A stretch of DNA of 64,000 bases from Candidatus Bipolaricaulota bacterium (GTDB taxonomy: Bacteria > Bipolaricaulota > Bipolaricaulia > UBA7950 > UBA9294): assembly GCA_028278555.1 (NCBI GenBank), contig JANQEA010000036.1:1-64000 (forward strand). The letters run 5' to 3'. Position 1 is the stretch's first letter; every line of letters begins with the position of its first letter. A program made the position numbers and the translations under genes. The notes beneath the pieces were generated by a model. It saw only the letters and a list, made by a program, of their open reading frames with translations. It did no database searches and was not told the origin of the DNA. Below are positions 16,896 to 26,808 of the stretch, piece after piece.

Positions 16896-17589
16896 CGGGC
16901 TCCCCTAGAACTCCCAGGTCGAGTCGGGCGGACACGCCGCCGATCGCCCGGATGCCGTCCTCGGCGACCCTCACGGTTTCGGCGCTCAGACAGCCGGCGG
17001 ATGACTCGGCGGAGACACCCCCGAGGAAGGAGACTTCACCGTTGTGCTCCTCGGCGCGGTCTGCCCGGATCGACCATTCCTCTTCGAGGTCTGCGGTCGC
17101 TTCAACGCCCCCGGTGAACGAGGCTGTCTCGTCCCGGAGATCGTACCCGAACTCGGCCGCTGACATCCGAACATCTCCCGCGACGAGGTCGACCGGACCG
17201 GAAGCGAGCCGTTCGCCTGATTCATCCCACGTCAGCTCTTCGGTCGTAAGAAGCAAGTCATCTGCCTGCTCGATCCGAACGTTCCCGGACAGCCGGCTGA
17301 TCGTCTCGGTCCGTTCGAGTCGATCGCTGCGGATCCCTAGCGGGTCTTGGCCCTCAGCGAAGAAGTCGATCGCAATGCCGGACAACCGCTGCGAGGAATC
17401 GTCGATCTGCCCATCCGCGGCATGGATCTCCCACTGAGGAGAGCCGTCCTCGGTGTAGCCGAACAGCGAGACCGAACGCGCAGTCGTCCAGTCATCGCTC
17501 GGGCTCCTCCCGCGGGGGAGGAAGACGAGCATGAGCGTAGCGGCGATCGCTACGAAGAGGAGGGCGATGAATCCCTTGGCTCGAGACAT
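16885..17589 (-). CDS. LptC-like LPS transport protein with an LptA/OstA-like C-terminus
   Basis: The 234-residue protein has one N-terminal membrane anchor (GFIALLFVAIAATLMLVFLP, about 6-25) and a periplasmic all-beta region. Residues 35-120 read as LptC (DGQIDDSSQRLSGIAIDFFA). The remainder, with repeated units such as RADRAEEHNGEVSFLGGVSA and a closing GIRAIGGVSA, resembles the LptA/OstA jelly-roll. One polypeptide may therefore supply more of the periplasmic bridge than LptC alone. ATG 17589 was chosen because the longer frame reads through the pyrG 3' end; the start lies 40 bp inside pyrG. It is followed by lptB. Confidence 0.75.
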   Translation of the reverse strand: MSRAKGFIALLFVAIAATLMLVFLPRGRSPSDDWTTARSVSLFGYTEDGSPQWEIHAADGQIDDSSQRLSGIAIDFFAEGQDPLGIRSDRLERTETISRLSGNVRIEQADDLLLTTEELTWDESGERLASGPVDLVAGDVRMSAAEFGYDLRDETASFTGGVEATADLEEEWSIRADRAEEHNGEVSFLGGVSAESSAGCLSAETVRVAEDGIRAIGGVSARLDLGVLGEPDDT

Positions 17590-19172
17590 GATCGGACGAA
17601 CCCTCGGAAGAGGGGATGCGGCGAGAGGAGGCGCGACGTGAACTCGGGATGGAATTGGACTCCGACGAACCACGGATGATCGGGCAATTCGACTGCCTCG
17701 ACGAGCTGGTCGCCGTGGGACGTCCCGACGATCCTCATGCCGGCCGATTCGAGGCGATCGCGGTAGTCGGGATTGAACTCGAAACGGTGCCGGTGCCGCT
17801 CCTCGATCTTCAGTCTTCCATAGCACTCGGCGGCGATCGATCCGGCGAGGAGGTTCGTCTCGTAGATGCCGAGTCGCATCGTTCCGCCCTTCAGGGCGAC
17901 GTCGATCTGCTCCTCAAGGAGGCTGATCACCGGATGCGGTGTCTCCGGATCGAACTCCGAACTGTTCGCGTCCTTCAGGCCGAGGATGTTCCGCGAGAAC
18001 TCGATGATCGCGCATTGGAGACCGAGGCAGAGTCCGAAATAGGGGATCCGATTCGTGCGGGCGTACTCGACCGCCTCGATCTTCCCCTCGATGCCTCGAT
18101 CGCCGAATCCACCGGGGATCAGGATTCCGTCGAGGTCCGACAGATACGCTGACGTTCCCTCCTTCGCGATGGCATCGGAAGAGATCCAGGCGATGTCAAC
18201 CCCGACATCTTCGGCCGTGCCCGCGTGATAGAGCGCCTCGCGGATGCTGATGTAGGCATCCTGCAGTTCGACGTACTTGCCGACGATACCGATGCGGACC
18301 CGCGAGGAGGGGGCCTCGAGTACGCCGATCCGGGAGACCCACTCCGACAGATCGGGCGCTCGCGATTCGTCGAGCCCGAGGCCGTTCGCCATCCGCTCCG
18401 TCAGGCCGTGCTCGTTCAATCGGAGCGGTGCGTGGTAGATCGTCGGGAGATCCGGGTTGTCGATCACGTTCTCGATCGGCACATCGCAGAAGAGCGCGAT
18501 CTTCCGCTTGACCGGCTCGGGCAGCGGCACGTCGGATCGAGCGACGATCATGTCCGGCTGGATGCCGATCGCCCGCAGCTCCTTGACGCTGTGTTGCGTC
18601 GGCTTCGTCTTCAGCTCGTCCGAGGTCGTCAGGCGCGGAAGGAGCGTGACGTGCACGAAGAAGGTGTCCTCGCGCGGCAACTCATCCTTCATCTGGCGGA
18701 GCGCCTCGAGGAACGGAAGGCTCTCGATGTCGCCGACGGTGCCACCGACCTCGATCACGCCGATCTCCGCGTCGGTCTCGTCGAGCGGGAGACGGATTCG
18801 TCGTTTGATCTCGTCGGAGATGTGCGGAATGATCTGGATCGTCTCGCCGAGGTACTTCCCGGCTCTCTCCTTGCGAATGACGTTCCAGTAGACCTGGCCG
18901 GTGGTCAAGTAGTTCGACGCGGAGAGACCCTCGTCGAGGAACCGCTCGTACCGGCCGATGTCGAGGTCGGTCTCTTTGCCGTCGTGGGTGACGAAGACCT
19001 CGCCGTGTTCGTAGGGGTTCATCGTCCCGGCGTCGACGTTCACGTAGGGGTCGATCTTCTGGAGGCTGACACGGTAGCCTTGGAGTTTGAGGAGAAGACC
19101 GATCGATGCGGAGACGACCCCCTTCCCGAGTCCGGAGAGCACGCCTCCCGTGATGAAAACGAACTTGCGCAC
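17550..19172 (-). CDS. pyrG: CTP synthase
   Basis: CTP synthase converts UTP to CTP using ATP and glutamine. The 540-residue protein starts at GTG 19172 (VRKFVFITGG). The synthase domain has the GGVLSGLGKGV loop and KIDPYVNVDAGTMNPYEHGE. The class I glutaminase domain has the nucleophile cysteine in YFGLCLGLQ and the histidine/glutamate pair in VQFHPEF. Length is normal. It leads pyrG-lptC-lptB; in many proteobacteria pyrG sits with kds and lpt genes because CMP-Kdo synthesis needs CTP, and this looks like a reduced version of that cluster. A GGCCC-GCAA-GGGCC hairpin lies in its leader (19230-19243). Confidence 0.96.
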   Translation of the reverse strand: MRKFVFITGGVLSGLGKGVVSASIGLLLKLQGYRVSLQKIDPYVNVDAGTMNPYEHGEVFVTHDGKETDLDIGRYERFLDEGLSASNYLTTGQVYWNVIRKERAGKYLGETIQIIPHISDEIKRRIRLPLDETDAEIGVIEVGGTVGDIESLPFLEALRQMKDELPREDTFFVHVTLLPRLTTSDELKTKPTQHSVKELRAIGIQPDMIVARSDVPLPEPVKRKIALFCDVPIENVIDNPDLPTIYHAPLRLNEHGLTERMANGLGLDESRAPDLSEWVSRIGVLEAPSSRVRIGIVGKYVELQDAYISIREALYHAGTAEDVGVDIAWISSDAIAKEGTSAYLSDLDGILIPGGFGDRGIEGKIEAVEYARTNRIPYFGLCLGLQCAIIEFSRNILGLKDANSSEFDPETPHPVISLLEEQIDVALKGGTMRLGIYETNLLAGSIAAECYGRLKIEERHRHRFEFNPDYRDRLESAGMRIVGTSHGDQLVEAVELPDHPWFVGVQFHPEFTSRLLSPHPLFRGFVRSCLEPRDSSPSSS

Positions 19173-19257
19173 GTTTCGAAGCACCCGCCTCTCGAGCTGC
19201 GCTCTGGAAAGAATACGGGAACCCTCGAAGGCCCGCAAGGGCCGACGCGTTGGGCTA

Positions 19258-19286
19258 TTGAGGTGCCAAAACCTTTGTGCTATAAT
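19258..19286 (+). promoter_or_regulatory. Promoter of the secG-oppD-oppF-rdgB operon
   Basis: -35 TTGAGG, 17-bp spacer and a perfect -10 TATAAT lie 48 bp upstream of the secG start. Confidence 0.75.
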
Positions 19287-19334
19287 CGTCCGACGCCAGA
19301 CACCCCAAAGGAACTGAGAAAGGACCAGCAAGTC

Positions 19335-19559
19335 ATGTGGCGAGTCATCCTTGAGGTTCTGTTTTTCTTCGATTGTCTAGCGCTGATGGGGTTGATTCTT
19401 CTCCAGATGAGCGAGCACTCCGGATTGGGCGGGGCGTTCGGATCCGGTGGGTCGAGTACCGTCTTCGGCCGCGACGAGGTCAGGGATCCCAAGCGAACAT
19501 TGACCATCGGACTGGCCGTTGCGTTCATGCTGCTCGGCTTCGTACTATCGATTCTCTAA
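19335..19559 (+). CDS. secG: Preprotein translocase subunit SecG
   Basis: SecG is the small accessory subunit of the SecYEG channel. The 74-residue protein has the two-helix hairpin of the family (about 4-24 and 54-73). The conserved intervening loop LLQMSEHSGLGGAFGSGGSS is rich in glycine and serine, followed by VFGRDEV. ATG 19335 is preceded by GAAAGGA. It has a strong promoter of its own and is followed after 24 bp by oppD. secA lies about 7 kb away in the same window. Confidence 0.93.
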   Translation: MWRVILEVLFFFDCLALMGLILLQMSEHSGLGGAFGSGGSSTVFGRDEVRDPKRTLTIGLAVAFMLLGFVLSIL

Positions 19560-19583
19560 CGGTTTGACGAGGAGGGAAGACCG

Positions 19584-20564
19584 GTGCCGCTAATCGAGGT
19601 CAGAGGTCTCAAGACGTATTTCTACACGGAAGACGGCGTCGTCCGGGCCGTGGACGGCGTCAACTACGTGATCGAGCAGGAGAAGACGCTCGGGGTCGTC
19701 GGCGAGAGTGGATGCGGGAAGTCGGTCACGGCCCTGTCGATCATGGGACTGGTCCAGATCCCGCCCGGGAAGATCGAAGAGGGGGAAATCCTCTTCCACC
19801 GGGACGGAAAGGTCATGGACTTGACGAAGTACGACCCCAAGGGCCGCGAGATGCGAGCCATCCGGGGCAACGAGATCGCGATGATCTTCCAGGAGCCGAT
19901 GACGTCCCTCAACCCCGTCTACACGATCGGCAACCAGATCATGGAAGCGATCATCCTCCACCAGAAGCTCGACAAGGCGAAGGCGAAGCAGAAGGCGATC
20001 GACATGCTTCGCGAGGTCGGGATCCCACTCCCGGAGCAACGGGTCGACGAATACCCACACCAGCTCTCCGGCGGGATGCGCCAGCGCGCAATGATCGCGA
20101 TGGCCCTCTCTTGCAACCCGTCCCTCCTGATCGCCGACGAGCCGACGACCGCTCTCGACGTGACGATCCAGGCGCAGGTGCTCGAGCTGATGAACGAGCT
20201 GCGACGGGAGTTCCATGCGGCGATTCAGTTCATCACGCACGACCTCGGCGTGATCGCAGGAATGGCCGACCACGTGGTCGTCATGTACCTCGGGCGGATC
20301 GTGGAAGGCTCGACCGTCGACGAGGTGTTCCACGATCCGAAGCATCCATACACGCAAGGATTGATGAACTCCATTCCGTCGCTGGCGTCGCGCAAGGATC
20401 GGCTGGAGCCGATCAAGGGCGTGGTCCCCGACCCGTTCGAAGTCCCGCCGGGTTGCGGGTTCGAGCCGAGGTGCCCTCATGCGATGGAGATCTGCAAGAC
20501 GAGGATGCCGGACCTGACGGAAGTGGCGCCGAACCACGACGCGGCTTGTTGGCTCTACGTGTGA
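19584..20564 (+). CDS. oppD: Oligopeptide/dipeptide ABC transporter ATP-binding protein, OppD type
   Basis: The 326-residue ATPase has Walker A GESGCGKS, signature [12 protein letters not shown], Walker [15 protein letters not shown] and switch histidine in FITHDLGVI. The C-terminal oligo_HPY extension carries the cysteine-rich [20 protein letters not shown] segment, which in relatives binds a 4Fe-4S cluster. The GTG start at 19584 follows AGGAGGGAAGACC. It forms a heterodimer with the next gene. No permeases or binding proteins are encoded here, so the transport complex is completed elsewhere. Confidence 0.93.
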   Translation: MPLIEVRGLKTYFYTEDGVVRAVDGVNYVIEQEKTLGVVGESGCGKSVTALSIMGLVQIPPGKIEEGEILFHRDGKVMDLTKYDPKGREMRAIRGNEIAMIFQEPMTSLNPVYTIGNQIMEAIILHQKLDKAKAKQKAIDMLREVGIPLPEQRVDEYPHQLSGGMRQRAMIAMALSCNPSLLIADEPTTALDVTIQAQVLELMNELRREFHAAIQFITHDLGVIAGMADHVVVMYLGRIVEGSTVDEVFHDPKHPYTQGLMNSIPSLASRKDRLEPIKGVVPDPFEVPPGCGFEPRCPHAMEICKTRMPDLTEVAPNHDAACWLYV

Positions 20565-20581
20565 CAGCGAGGTGATTGAGT

Positions 20582-21625
20582 TTGGCTTCCGATAACATCC
20601 TTCTGGACGTCAAGGGACTCGTCAAGTACTTCCCCGTTCGCAAGGGGGTCTTCCGGCGGACCGTGGCGCACGTCAAGGCGGTCGACAACGTCGACATGTT
20701 TATCCCTGAGGGGGAGACGCTTGGTCTTGTCGGAGAGAGCGGCTGCGGGAAGACGACCGCGGGCCGGTCGATTCTCCGACTGATTGAGCCGACGGCAGGC
20801 GACATCGTCTTCCGGAGCAAGAAGCTCGCCCCTGGCGGCGAGGAGTCGGTCGAGATCGACGTCGCCAAGGTCGGGCGCAAAGAGCTGAAAGCGCTCCGTC
20901 GAGAGATGCAGATCATCTTCCAGGATCCCTATTCCTCGCTGAATCCGCGGATGACGGTCGGCGCGATCGTCGGCGAACCCCTTCTCGTTCACGGGATGGC
21001 CAAAGGAGCCGAGCGTGAGGACCGCGTCAAGGCGCTCCTCGCGGCGGTCGGACTGAAGCCGGATCACATGAAGCGCTATCCGCATGAGTTCTCCGGCGGC
21101 CAGCGCCAGCGGATCGGTGTTGCCCGCGCCCTCGCCCTCGACCCTCAGCTGATCATCTGCGACGAGCCGGTCTCGGCGCTCGACGTGTCGATTCAGGCGC
21201 AGGTGATCAACCTGCTCGAAGACCTTCAGGGTGAGTTCGGCCTGACGTACCTGTTCATCGCGCACGACCTGTCGGTTGTCCGGCACATCAGCACCCGCGT
21301 CGCCGTCATGTATCTCGGCAAGATCGCCGAGCTGGCGCAGACTGAGGAGCTGTTCACGAATCCGAAGCACCCGTACACCGAGGCGCTGATGTCGGCCGTT
21401 CCGGTGCCGGATCCTGCGTGGAGCGTCGAACGGATCCTCCTCGAGGGAGACGTCCCGAGCCCGGTTGCGCCCCCTTCCGGATGCTACTTCCACCCGCGGT
21501 GCCGCTACGCGAAGGATATCTGCAAGACGGATGAGCCGGCGTACCGCGACCTTGGCGACCTGCACTTCGCGACGTGCCACTTCGCCGACTCGCTCGACCT
21601 CCAGCCGATCAAGAGCGAGGAATGA
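20582..21625 (+). CDS. oppF: Oligopeptide/dipeptide ABC transporter ATP-binding protein, OppF type
   Basis: The 347-residue partner ATPase has Walker [10 protein letters not shown], signature [12 protein letters not shown], Walker [15 protein letters not shown] and HDLSVV. Its C-terminal extension has [12 protein letters not shown] and the cysteine segment [14 protein letters not shown]. The TTG at 20582 is preferred to TTG 20576, because GCGAGGTG ends at 20574 and would be too close to the earlier codon. Its stop overlaps the rdgB start (ATGA). Confidence 0.92.
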   Translation: MASDNILLDVKGLVKYFPVRKGVFRRTVAHVKAVDNVDMFIPEGETLGLVGESGCGKTTAGRSILRLIEPTAGDIVFRSKKLAPGGEESVEIDVAKVGRKELKALRREMQIIFQDPYSSLNPRMTVGAIVGEPLLVHGMAKGAEREDRVKALLAAVGLKPDHMKRYPHEFSGGQRQRIGVARALALDPQLIICDEPVSALDVSIQAQVINLLEDLQGEFGLTYLFIAHDLSVVRHISTRVAVMYLGKIAELAQTEELFTNPKHPYTEALMSAVPVPDPAWSVERILLEGDVPSPVAPPSGCYFHPRCRYAKDICKTDEPAYRDLGDLHFATCHFADSLDLQPIKSEE

Positions 21626-22224
21626 CGCAACTCCTCCTCGGAACGAAGAACCAAGGCAAGATCGAAGAAGCGACGGAGCTCCTGGCCGGGATCAAAGGCC
21701 TGGAGCTCCTTACCTTTTCCGAGCATCCCTTTTCCGATGTCGACGAAACCGGAGAGACATTCCTCGACAACGCATTGCTCAAGGCACGATCGATCTGTGG
21801 TGAAATAGGGCTTCCGGTGCTCGCCGAAGACGCTGGCCTGGAGGTCGCACATCTCGGTGGCGCCCCCGGGGTCCTCTCGGCGCGCTTCTCCGGCGAACCG
21901 GTCGACTACGCGCGTAACAACGCTCTACTGCTCGAGCGGCTGCAGGGAGCGGTCGATCGAACCGCCCGATTCGTCGCGGTGGCGGCGCTGCAACTCCCGG
22001 ACGGGCAGACGTTCGTCTGCACCGGCCTCCTCCGTGGGGCCATCGTGAAATCACCGATTGGGGCCGGCGGCTTCGGGTACGACCCGCTGTTCGTGCCGGA
22101 CGGAAGCGAGCGGACGCTCGCTGAGATGTCGCTCGCCGAGAAGAACCGGATCAGCCATCGGAAGTACGCCTGGACGAGAATGGGGAGCTTGCTCCAAGAC
22201 TTGATCGAAGCCGGAGAGCTATAA
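21622..22224 (+). CDS. rdgB: XTP/dITP diphosphatase (Ham1/RdgB family)
   Basis: RdgB removes ITP, XTP and their deoxy forms from the nucleotide pool. The 200-residue protein has the family's N-terminal [10 protein letters not shown], the [16 protein letters not shown] segment with metal-binding acidic residues, AEDAGLEV, the FGYDPLF loop and SHRKYA near the C-terminus. It starts inside the oppF stop codon region (ATGA), so it is the last gene of the secG operon. It converges on dnaJ with a 4-bp gap. Confidence 0.94.
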   Translation: MTQLLLGTKNQGKIEEATELLAGIKGLELLTFSEHPFSDVDETGETFLDNALLKARSICGEIGLPVLAEDAGLEVAHLGGAPGVLSARFSGEPVDYARNNALLLERLQGAVDRTARFVAVAALQLPDGQTFVCTGLLRGAIVKSPIGAGGFGYDPLFVPDGSERTLAEMSLAEKNRISHRKYAWTRMGSLLQDLIEAGEL

Positions 22225-22228
22225 GTTT

Positions 22229-23338
22229 CTAGCCGCCCGTGCCGAGGGCTTCGGCGTAGGCTTCCAATGCGCGGCGCTGCTTGCCGGTCAACTTGCCCGG
22301 GACCTCGACCGTCACCTCGGCGAGGTGATCTCCTCGCCCTCCGCCTCGGTGGACGTTAGCGACCCCCTGCCCCTTCAATCGGAAGACCTCTCCGGGCTGG
22401 GTGCCGGCCGGGACGGTGAGGGTCTCCTCACCCCACAGAGTCTCGACGTCGATCTTCGCGCCGAGGGCGGCCTGGGGATACGTGATCGGCACGCTCGAAC
22501 GGATATCTCGTCCCTCCCGGCGGAACACCGGGTGGGCGATCAGTTCGATCACGATGAACAAATCTCCGCTCGGGCCGCCTTCGACCCCGGCGTTCCCCTG
22601 CCCTCGGAGGCGGAGCCGAGATCCGTTGTCGACGCCGGGGGGAACGGTGATCGAGATCTTGCTCCGCTCTTTCGATCGACCGGCGCCGCGGCAGCGATGG
22701 CAGGGTTCCTCGATCAGTTCACCGGTTCCGCCGCACTCCGGGCAGCCCTGCACGTTGATGAAGCTTCCAAGGAGGCTTTGCTGGCGATACTCGATCTGTC
22801 CGCGCCCGTCGCAGGTCGGGCAGGTTCGCTTCGACGTGCCCGGTTCCATGCCGCTTCCGGAGCAGGTCTCGCAGGCGACGAGTCGGGGTACGGTGACCGT
22901 CATCTTCGTGCCGTGAGCAGCGTCTTCGAGGGTGATGCGAAGCTTGTACTCAATGCTTTCACCCCGCCGCGAGCGGGACTGAGGCCTCCCTCGTGCTCCA
23001 CCCTGTCGGAAGAAGAGATCGAAGATGTCGTCGATTCCGCCGAAGCCAAACTCGTGATACGCGTCTCGCGCCCGTCGGAAGTCCATGTCGCCGAATGTAA
23101 ACCCCTGATCGGGGCCGGCATGGCCGTAGCGATCGTACTGCGCGCGTTTCTGCGGATCGGAGAGAACTTCGTAAGCCTCGGCGACCCGTTTGAATTCGTC
23201 TTCGGACTCCTTTTTCTTCACGTCGCGGTACATGTCGCGACGGAGCGTCTTCGCCTTTTCGCGGTAGGCCCTCTTGATGTCGGCCTCATCCGCGTCTTCA
23301 GCGATACCTAAAGTCTCGTAGTAGTCGCGCTTCGCCAC
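22229..23338 (-). CDS. dnaJ: DnaJ-type co-chaperone with an altered HPD motif
   Basis: The 369-residue protein has full type I DnaJ layout. A J domain (1-75, DYYETLGI to QYDRYGHAG) is followed by a short Gly/Phe region, four zinc-binding CxxCxGxG repeats (CETCSGSG, CPTCDGRG, CPECGGTG, CHRCRGAG) and two C-terminal substrate-binding domains. The HPD tripeptide that J proteins use to trigger DnaK ATP hydrolysis is at the usual residues 33-35 but reads RRD (LRRDMYRD). Everything around it aligns without gaps. It is the last gene of hrcA-grpE-dnaK-dnaJ, 12 bp after dnaK. Confidence 0.93.
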   Translation of the reverse strand: MAKRDYYETLGIAEDADEADIKRAYREKAKTLRRDMYRDVKKKESEDEFKRVAEAYEVLSDPQKRAQYDRYGHAGPDQGFTFGDMDFRRARDAYHEFGFGGIDDIFDLFFRQGGARGRPQSRSRRGESIEYKLRITLEDAAHGTKMTVTVPRLVACETCSGSGMEPGTSKRTCPTCDGRGQIEYRQQSLLGSFINVQGCPECGGTGELIEEPCHRCRGAGRSKERSKISITVPPGVDNGSRLRLRGQGNAGVEGGPSGDLFIVIELIAHPVFRREGRDIRSSVPITYPQAALGAKIDVETLWGEETLTVPAGTQPGEVFRLKGQGVANVHRGGGRGDHLAEVTVEVPGKLTGKQRRALEAYAEALGTGG

Positions 23339-23350
23339 GCTGTCTCCCTG

Positions 23351-25204
23351 CTACTCTTCTTCGGGTTCGTCGTACTCGGCGTCAATGTACTCGCCTTCGT
23401 CCTCATCCGCTGCCCCTTCGGTCCCCTCCGAAGCCGGTCCGCCCTCCTCTGCTTGAGCCTGTTGATACGCCTGTTGCGCGACCTCCTGCGAAGCCTTGGA
23501 GAGTTCCTCGATACCGCGACGAAGCTCGGCCGCTTCGGCATTCGAATCGAGCTTCTCTCGGAGCCGACGGATCTGGTCTTCGATTTCGGAGCGCTTCTGA
23601 CCGTCGACCTTGTCGCCGAGGTCAGAGAGGGCCTTCTGGACAGAGTAGATCAGCTGGTCGGCCTGGTTGCGTACTTCGGCAAGGTCCGATTTCTGCTTGT
23701 CTTCCTCGGCGTGTTCCTCGGCTTCCTTGCGCATCCGTTCGATCTCCGCGTCGTCGAGATGGGATGAGTCCTGGATCGAGATCGATGCGGTCTTCGACGT
23801 CGCTTTGTCCTTCGCGGTGACGTGGAGAATCCCGTCGGCGTCGATGTTGAACGTGACGTCGATTTGCGGGATCCCTCGCGGGGCTGGCGGAATCCCCATC
23901 AGCTGGAACCGACCGAGCTGTTTGTTGTCGACGGCCATTTTCCGTTCGCCCTGGACAACGACGATCTCGACCGCTGGCTGGCTGTCCTCGGCGGTGGTGA
24001 ACGTCTTCGTTTTCTCCGTCGGGACGGTCGTGTTCCGCTCGATCAGCGGTGTGGCAACCCCGCCGAGGGTCTCGATCGAGAGGGTTAACGGTGTGACATC
24101 GAGGAGGACGACGGAGTCAACTTCGCCGGCGAACATTCCGGCCTGAAGGGCAGCGCCTGCAGCAACAACCTCGTCCGGATTGATCTCTCGGTTGATCTTC
24201 CCAGGGACGCGGGAAGAGATTAGCTCCTGCACCTTCGGGATCCGCGTCGATCCGCCGACGAGGACGACCTGGTCGATCGTGTCGGCCGACTTCTTCGCTT
24301 CGCGCAACGCGGAATCGACGGTCTGGATCGTCCGCTGCAAGAGGTCGTCGATCATTCCCTCGAACTTAGCGCGGGAGAGCTTCTTCTCGAGGTGCTTCGG
24401 CCCGCTGGCGTCGGCGGTGAGGTAGGGGAGGTTGATCGTCGTCTCCATCCGGCTGGAAAGCTCCTTCTTCGCCGCCTCTGCCGCGTCCTTCAGCCTCTGC
24501 ATCGCGCTGGGATCGCTCGTCAGGTCGATCCCGGTATCCTTCCGGAACTCGTCGGCGAGCCAATCGATGATCCGCTGATCGAAGTCGTCGCCGCCGAGGC
24601 GCGTGTCGCCGTCGGTGGCGAGAACTTCGTAGAGCTCGTCGCCGATCTCGAGGACCGAGACATCGAACGTCCCGCCGCCGAGGTCATAGACGAGGATCGT
24701 CTGGTCGTGGTCCTTCTCAAGGCCGTAGGCGAGGGATGCCGCCGTCGGCTCGTTGATGATCTGGAGGACTTCGAGGCCGGCAATCTCACCGGCCGCCTTC
24801 GTCGCCCTCCGCTGGGCCTCGTCGAAGTAGGCCGGGACGGTGATGACGGCCTTGTCGACCTTCCCGCCGAGGTGCGCTTCGGCGTCGCGCTTCATCTTCT
24901 GGAGGATCATCGCCGAGATCTGTTCCGGCGAGTACTCCTCGCTCTTCCCGCCTGTTTCGATCTTCACCCGATGGTCGGTTCCCATCTCTCGCTTGATCGA
25001 CGCGATCGTGTTCGTCGGGTTCGTAATCGCTTGTCGCTTGGCGAGACGTCCGACGAGGCGTTCTCCGTCGTCGGTGAACGCGACGACCGACGGCGTGACC
25101 CGTTCCCCTTCGGCGTTCGTCATGATGGTCGGGGACCCGGCTTCGAAGACGGCGACACAGGAATTGGTCGTTCCCAAGTCAATGCCGATGATCTTTTCTT
25201 TCAT
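23351..25204 (-). CDS. dnaK: Chaperone protein DnaK (Hsp70)
   Basis: The 617-residue Hsp70 begins with the phosphate-binding [14 protein letters not shown]. It continues with the [11 protein letters not shown] and [13 protein letters not shown] motifs of the nucleotide-binding domain and the interdomain linker [12 protein letters not shown]. The beta-sandwich substrate domain has [12 protein letters not shown] and [16 protein letters not shown] helical lid follows, then an acidic C-terminal tail. ATG 25204 overlaps the grpE stop (ATGA). Length and motifs are normal, so its partner DnaJ is the unusual member. Confidence 0.98.
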   Translation of the reverse strand: MKEKIIGIDLGTTNSCVAVFEAGSPTIMTNAEGERVTPSVVAFTDDGERLVGRLAKRQAITNPTNTIASIKREMGTDHRVKIETGGKSEEYSPEQISAMILQKMKRDAEAHLGGKVDKAVITVPAYFDEAQRRATKAAGEIAGLEVLQIINEPTAASLAYGLEKDHDQTILVYDLGGGTFDVSVLEIGDELYEVLATDGDTRLGGDDFDQRIIDWLADEFRKDTGIDLTSDPSAMQRLKDAAEAAKKELSSRMETTINLPYLTADASGPKHLEKKLSRAKFEGMIDDLLQRTIQTVDSALREAKKSADTIDQVVLVGGSTRIPKVQELISSRVPGKINREINPDEVVAAGAALQAGMFAGEVDSVVLLDVTPLTLSIETLGGVATPLIERNTTVPTEKTKTFTTAEDSQPAVEIVVVQGERKMAVDNKQLGRFQLMGIPPAPRGIPQIDVTFNIDADGILHVTAKDKATSKTASISIQDSSHLDDAEIERMRKEAEEHAEEDKQKSDLAEVRNQADQLIYSVQKALSDLGDKVDGQKRSEIEDQIRRLREKLDSNAEAAELRRGIEELSKASQEVAQQAYQQAQAEEGGPASEGTEGAADEDEGEYIDAEYDEPEEE

Positions 25205-25725
25205 TCCTTCTCCTCCTTCGCCGGTCCTTGACTGACGGCGACCTTGCTCGGCCGGAGGGTTCGTCCGTTGCGGACATACCCCGGCGCGAATTCCTCAACA
25301 ATCGTATTCTTCGGTTCTTCAGTCTCGAGGCTGAGGAGTGCTTCGTGGTAAGCTGGATCGAATCCCTTCCCCAAGGCTTCGATCCGAGAGACCCCTTTCG
25401 TGCTCAGCGTTTGCTCGAACTGCGCGAAGATCCGTTCGGTGCCGGCGACGAATGCTTCAGCATCCTTGTCCCGGTTGTAGTTCTCGAAGGCGAAGCCGAG
25501 CGCATCGTAGAGGGGTAGCACGTCGAGGAGAAACTGATCGGATGTCCGCTCCTCTCGGTCGGCAGCGTCCCGTGCGATTCGCTTCTTGTAGTTCTCGAAT
25601 TCCGCCTGCATCCGCTGGAGTCGCTCGATGCACGATTGCAGCTCGGTTGCCTCCGCCTCGGCCGGAGCGTCGGTGTGGGGCACAGCGGGATCCTCGATCG
25701 GATTGCGTTTTTCGTCGTCGTTCAT
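25201..25725 (-). CDS. grpE: Nucleotide exchange factor GrpE
   Basis: GrpE releases ADP from DnaK. The 174-residue protein has an acidic disordered N-terminus, the long coiled-coil dimer helix (about 28-85, with [20 protein letters not shown]) and a C-terminal beta domain containing [12 protein letters not shown] and [19 protein letters not shown] 25725 overlaps the hrcA stop; the longer upstream frame is inside hrcA. The gene order hrcA-grpE-dnaK-dnaJ is classic. Confidence 0.95.
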   Translation of the reverse strand: MNDDEKRNPIEDPAVPHTDAPAEAEATELQSCIERLQRMQAEFENYKKRIARDAADREERTSDQFLLDVLPLYDALGFAFENYNRDKDAEAFVAGTERIFAQFEQTLSTKGVSRIEALGKGFDPAYHEALLSLETEEPKNTIVEEFAPGYVRNGRTLRPSKVAVSQGPAKEEKE

Positions 25726-26795
25726 TCGCGGGCTCCTCCGGCTGGTCGCCCTCCCGAAGCGACCAGCAGGCCTTCGAGGCGATTCGCGACGTAGCTCGCG
25801 GTGGAAAGTGCTCTTCCGTAGTCCATCCAAAGCGGTCCAACGACGCCGAGAACGCCCGAGTGGGGGCGATAGTCGCAGGTGATCACACTGAACTCCTCCA
25901 TCCCCGGCAGTGGGAAGTCCCCGATGCTGGCGACGAGTCCACTTCTGTCTACGCGGGCCTCCGCCACAGCCTCGATGAAGCCCGCTTCGTCGCGGACTGC
26001 GCGGCTGAAGCTGGCGAAGTCGGTCATCGCGCGATCGGGATCAGCCTGCTGTAGCGCGTCGGTCAGGTTCAGCAGACCGTCGAAATGGACCGGGCGCTGC
26101 AACCGACGTTGGAGGAGCCGTTGAAGGACGAGGATCGCCTGTCGGACCGGACGCTCGTACCACCCCTCCGGTTCGTCGATGTCGGGCAATGCTCGGACCT
26201 CCGAGAGGACCACCCCGTGCAGGTTCTCGTTGATCAGCTGCATGATGCGATCGATCTCGTCGGAGCCCAGGTCGTCGTCGAGCGGGACAAGTCCGTGCTC
26301 GACGATCCCGATGTCCGAAAGAATGAGCAGGAACGCGAGCTGCGCGTCCATCCGGAGGAGGATGACGCGATCGAGCTTCGTCTCATCCGGCCGCGGCGGG
26401 ATCACGAACGACGCGCAGCCGGTGATGTTTCCGAGGAGAAACGCCGTCTGTCGGATCGTCTCTCCCACGTCGAGACAGCGCGTCTCGTCCATCTCGACGA
26501 TCTCGAGACGCTGTTCGCGGGTCAGCTCGGAGAGATCGAGAAGCCACTCGACGAAGAACTGGTAGCCCTGTTTCGTCGGGATCCGCCCCGAGGACGAATA
26601 CGGCTTCTCGATGTATCCCTCCGCCTCGAGGTCGTTCATATCGTTTCGAACCGTGGCCGAACTGACGCCGAGGCCGTAGTCTTCGAGGATCATCCGCGAT
26701 GAAACGGGCTCGCGAAGCCGGATATACCGGTCGACGATTTCCTTCAGAATCAACCGCTGTCTCTCAGGGAGGATCTTCGTATTAGCACTCTGCAT
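25722..26795 (-). CDS. hrcA: Heat-inducible transcription repressor HrcA
   Basis: HrcA represses the chaperone operon by binding CIRCE. The 357-residue protein has an N-terminal winged helix (RQRLILKEIVDRYIRLREPV; SSATVRNDMNDLEAEGYIEK; SSSGRIPTKQGY) and the GAF-like C-terminal domain of the family, including the closing DYGRALSTASYVANRL. The ATG at 26795 lies within the CIRCE spacer. No Shine-Dalgarno sequence precedes it, and the promoter -10 ends 12 nt upstream, so the mRNA should have at most a very short leader. Confidence 0.95.
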   Translation of the reverse strand: MQSANTKILPERQRLILKEIVDRYIRLREPVSSRMILEDYGLGVSSATVRNDMNDLEAEGYIEKPYSSSGRIPTKQGYQFFVEWLLDLSELTREQRLEIVEMDETRCLDVGETIRQTAFLLGNITGCASFVIPPRPDETKLDRVILLRMDAQLAFLLILSDIGIVEHGLVPLDDDLGSDEIDRIMQLINENLHGVVLSEVRALPDIDEPEGWYERPVRQAILVLQRLLQRRLQRPVHFDGLLNLTDALQQADPDRAMTDFASFSRAVRDEAGFIEAVAEARVDRSGLVASIGDFPLPGMEEFSVITCDYRPHSGVLGVVGPLWMDYGRALSTASYVANRLEGLLVASGGRPAGGARE

Positions 26796-26808
26796 GGTAG
26801 TTTGCTAA
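26782..26808. promoter_or_regulatory. CIRCE operator overlapping the hrcA start codon
   Basis: The sequence is TTAGCACTC-N9-GTTTGCTAA. One arm matches the CIRCE consensus exactly, the other differs at two positions, and the spacing is the standard 9 bp. The hrcA start codon (26793-26795) is in the spacer. The operator covers the likely transcription start. Confidence 0.88.
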
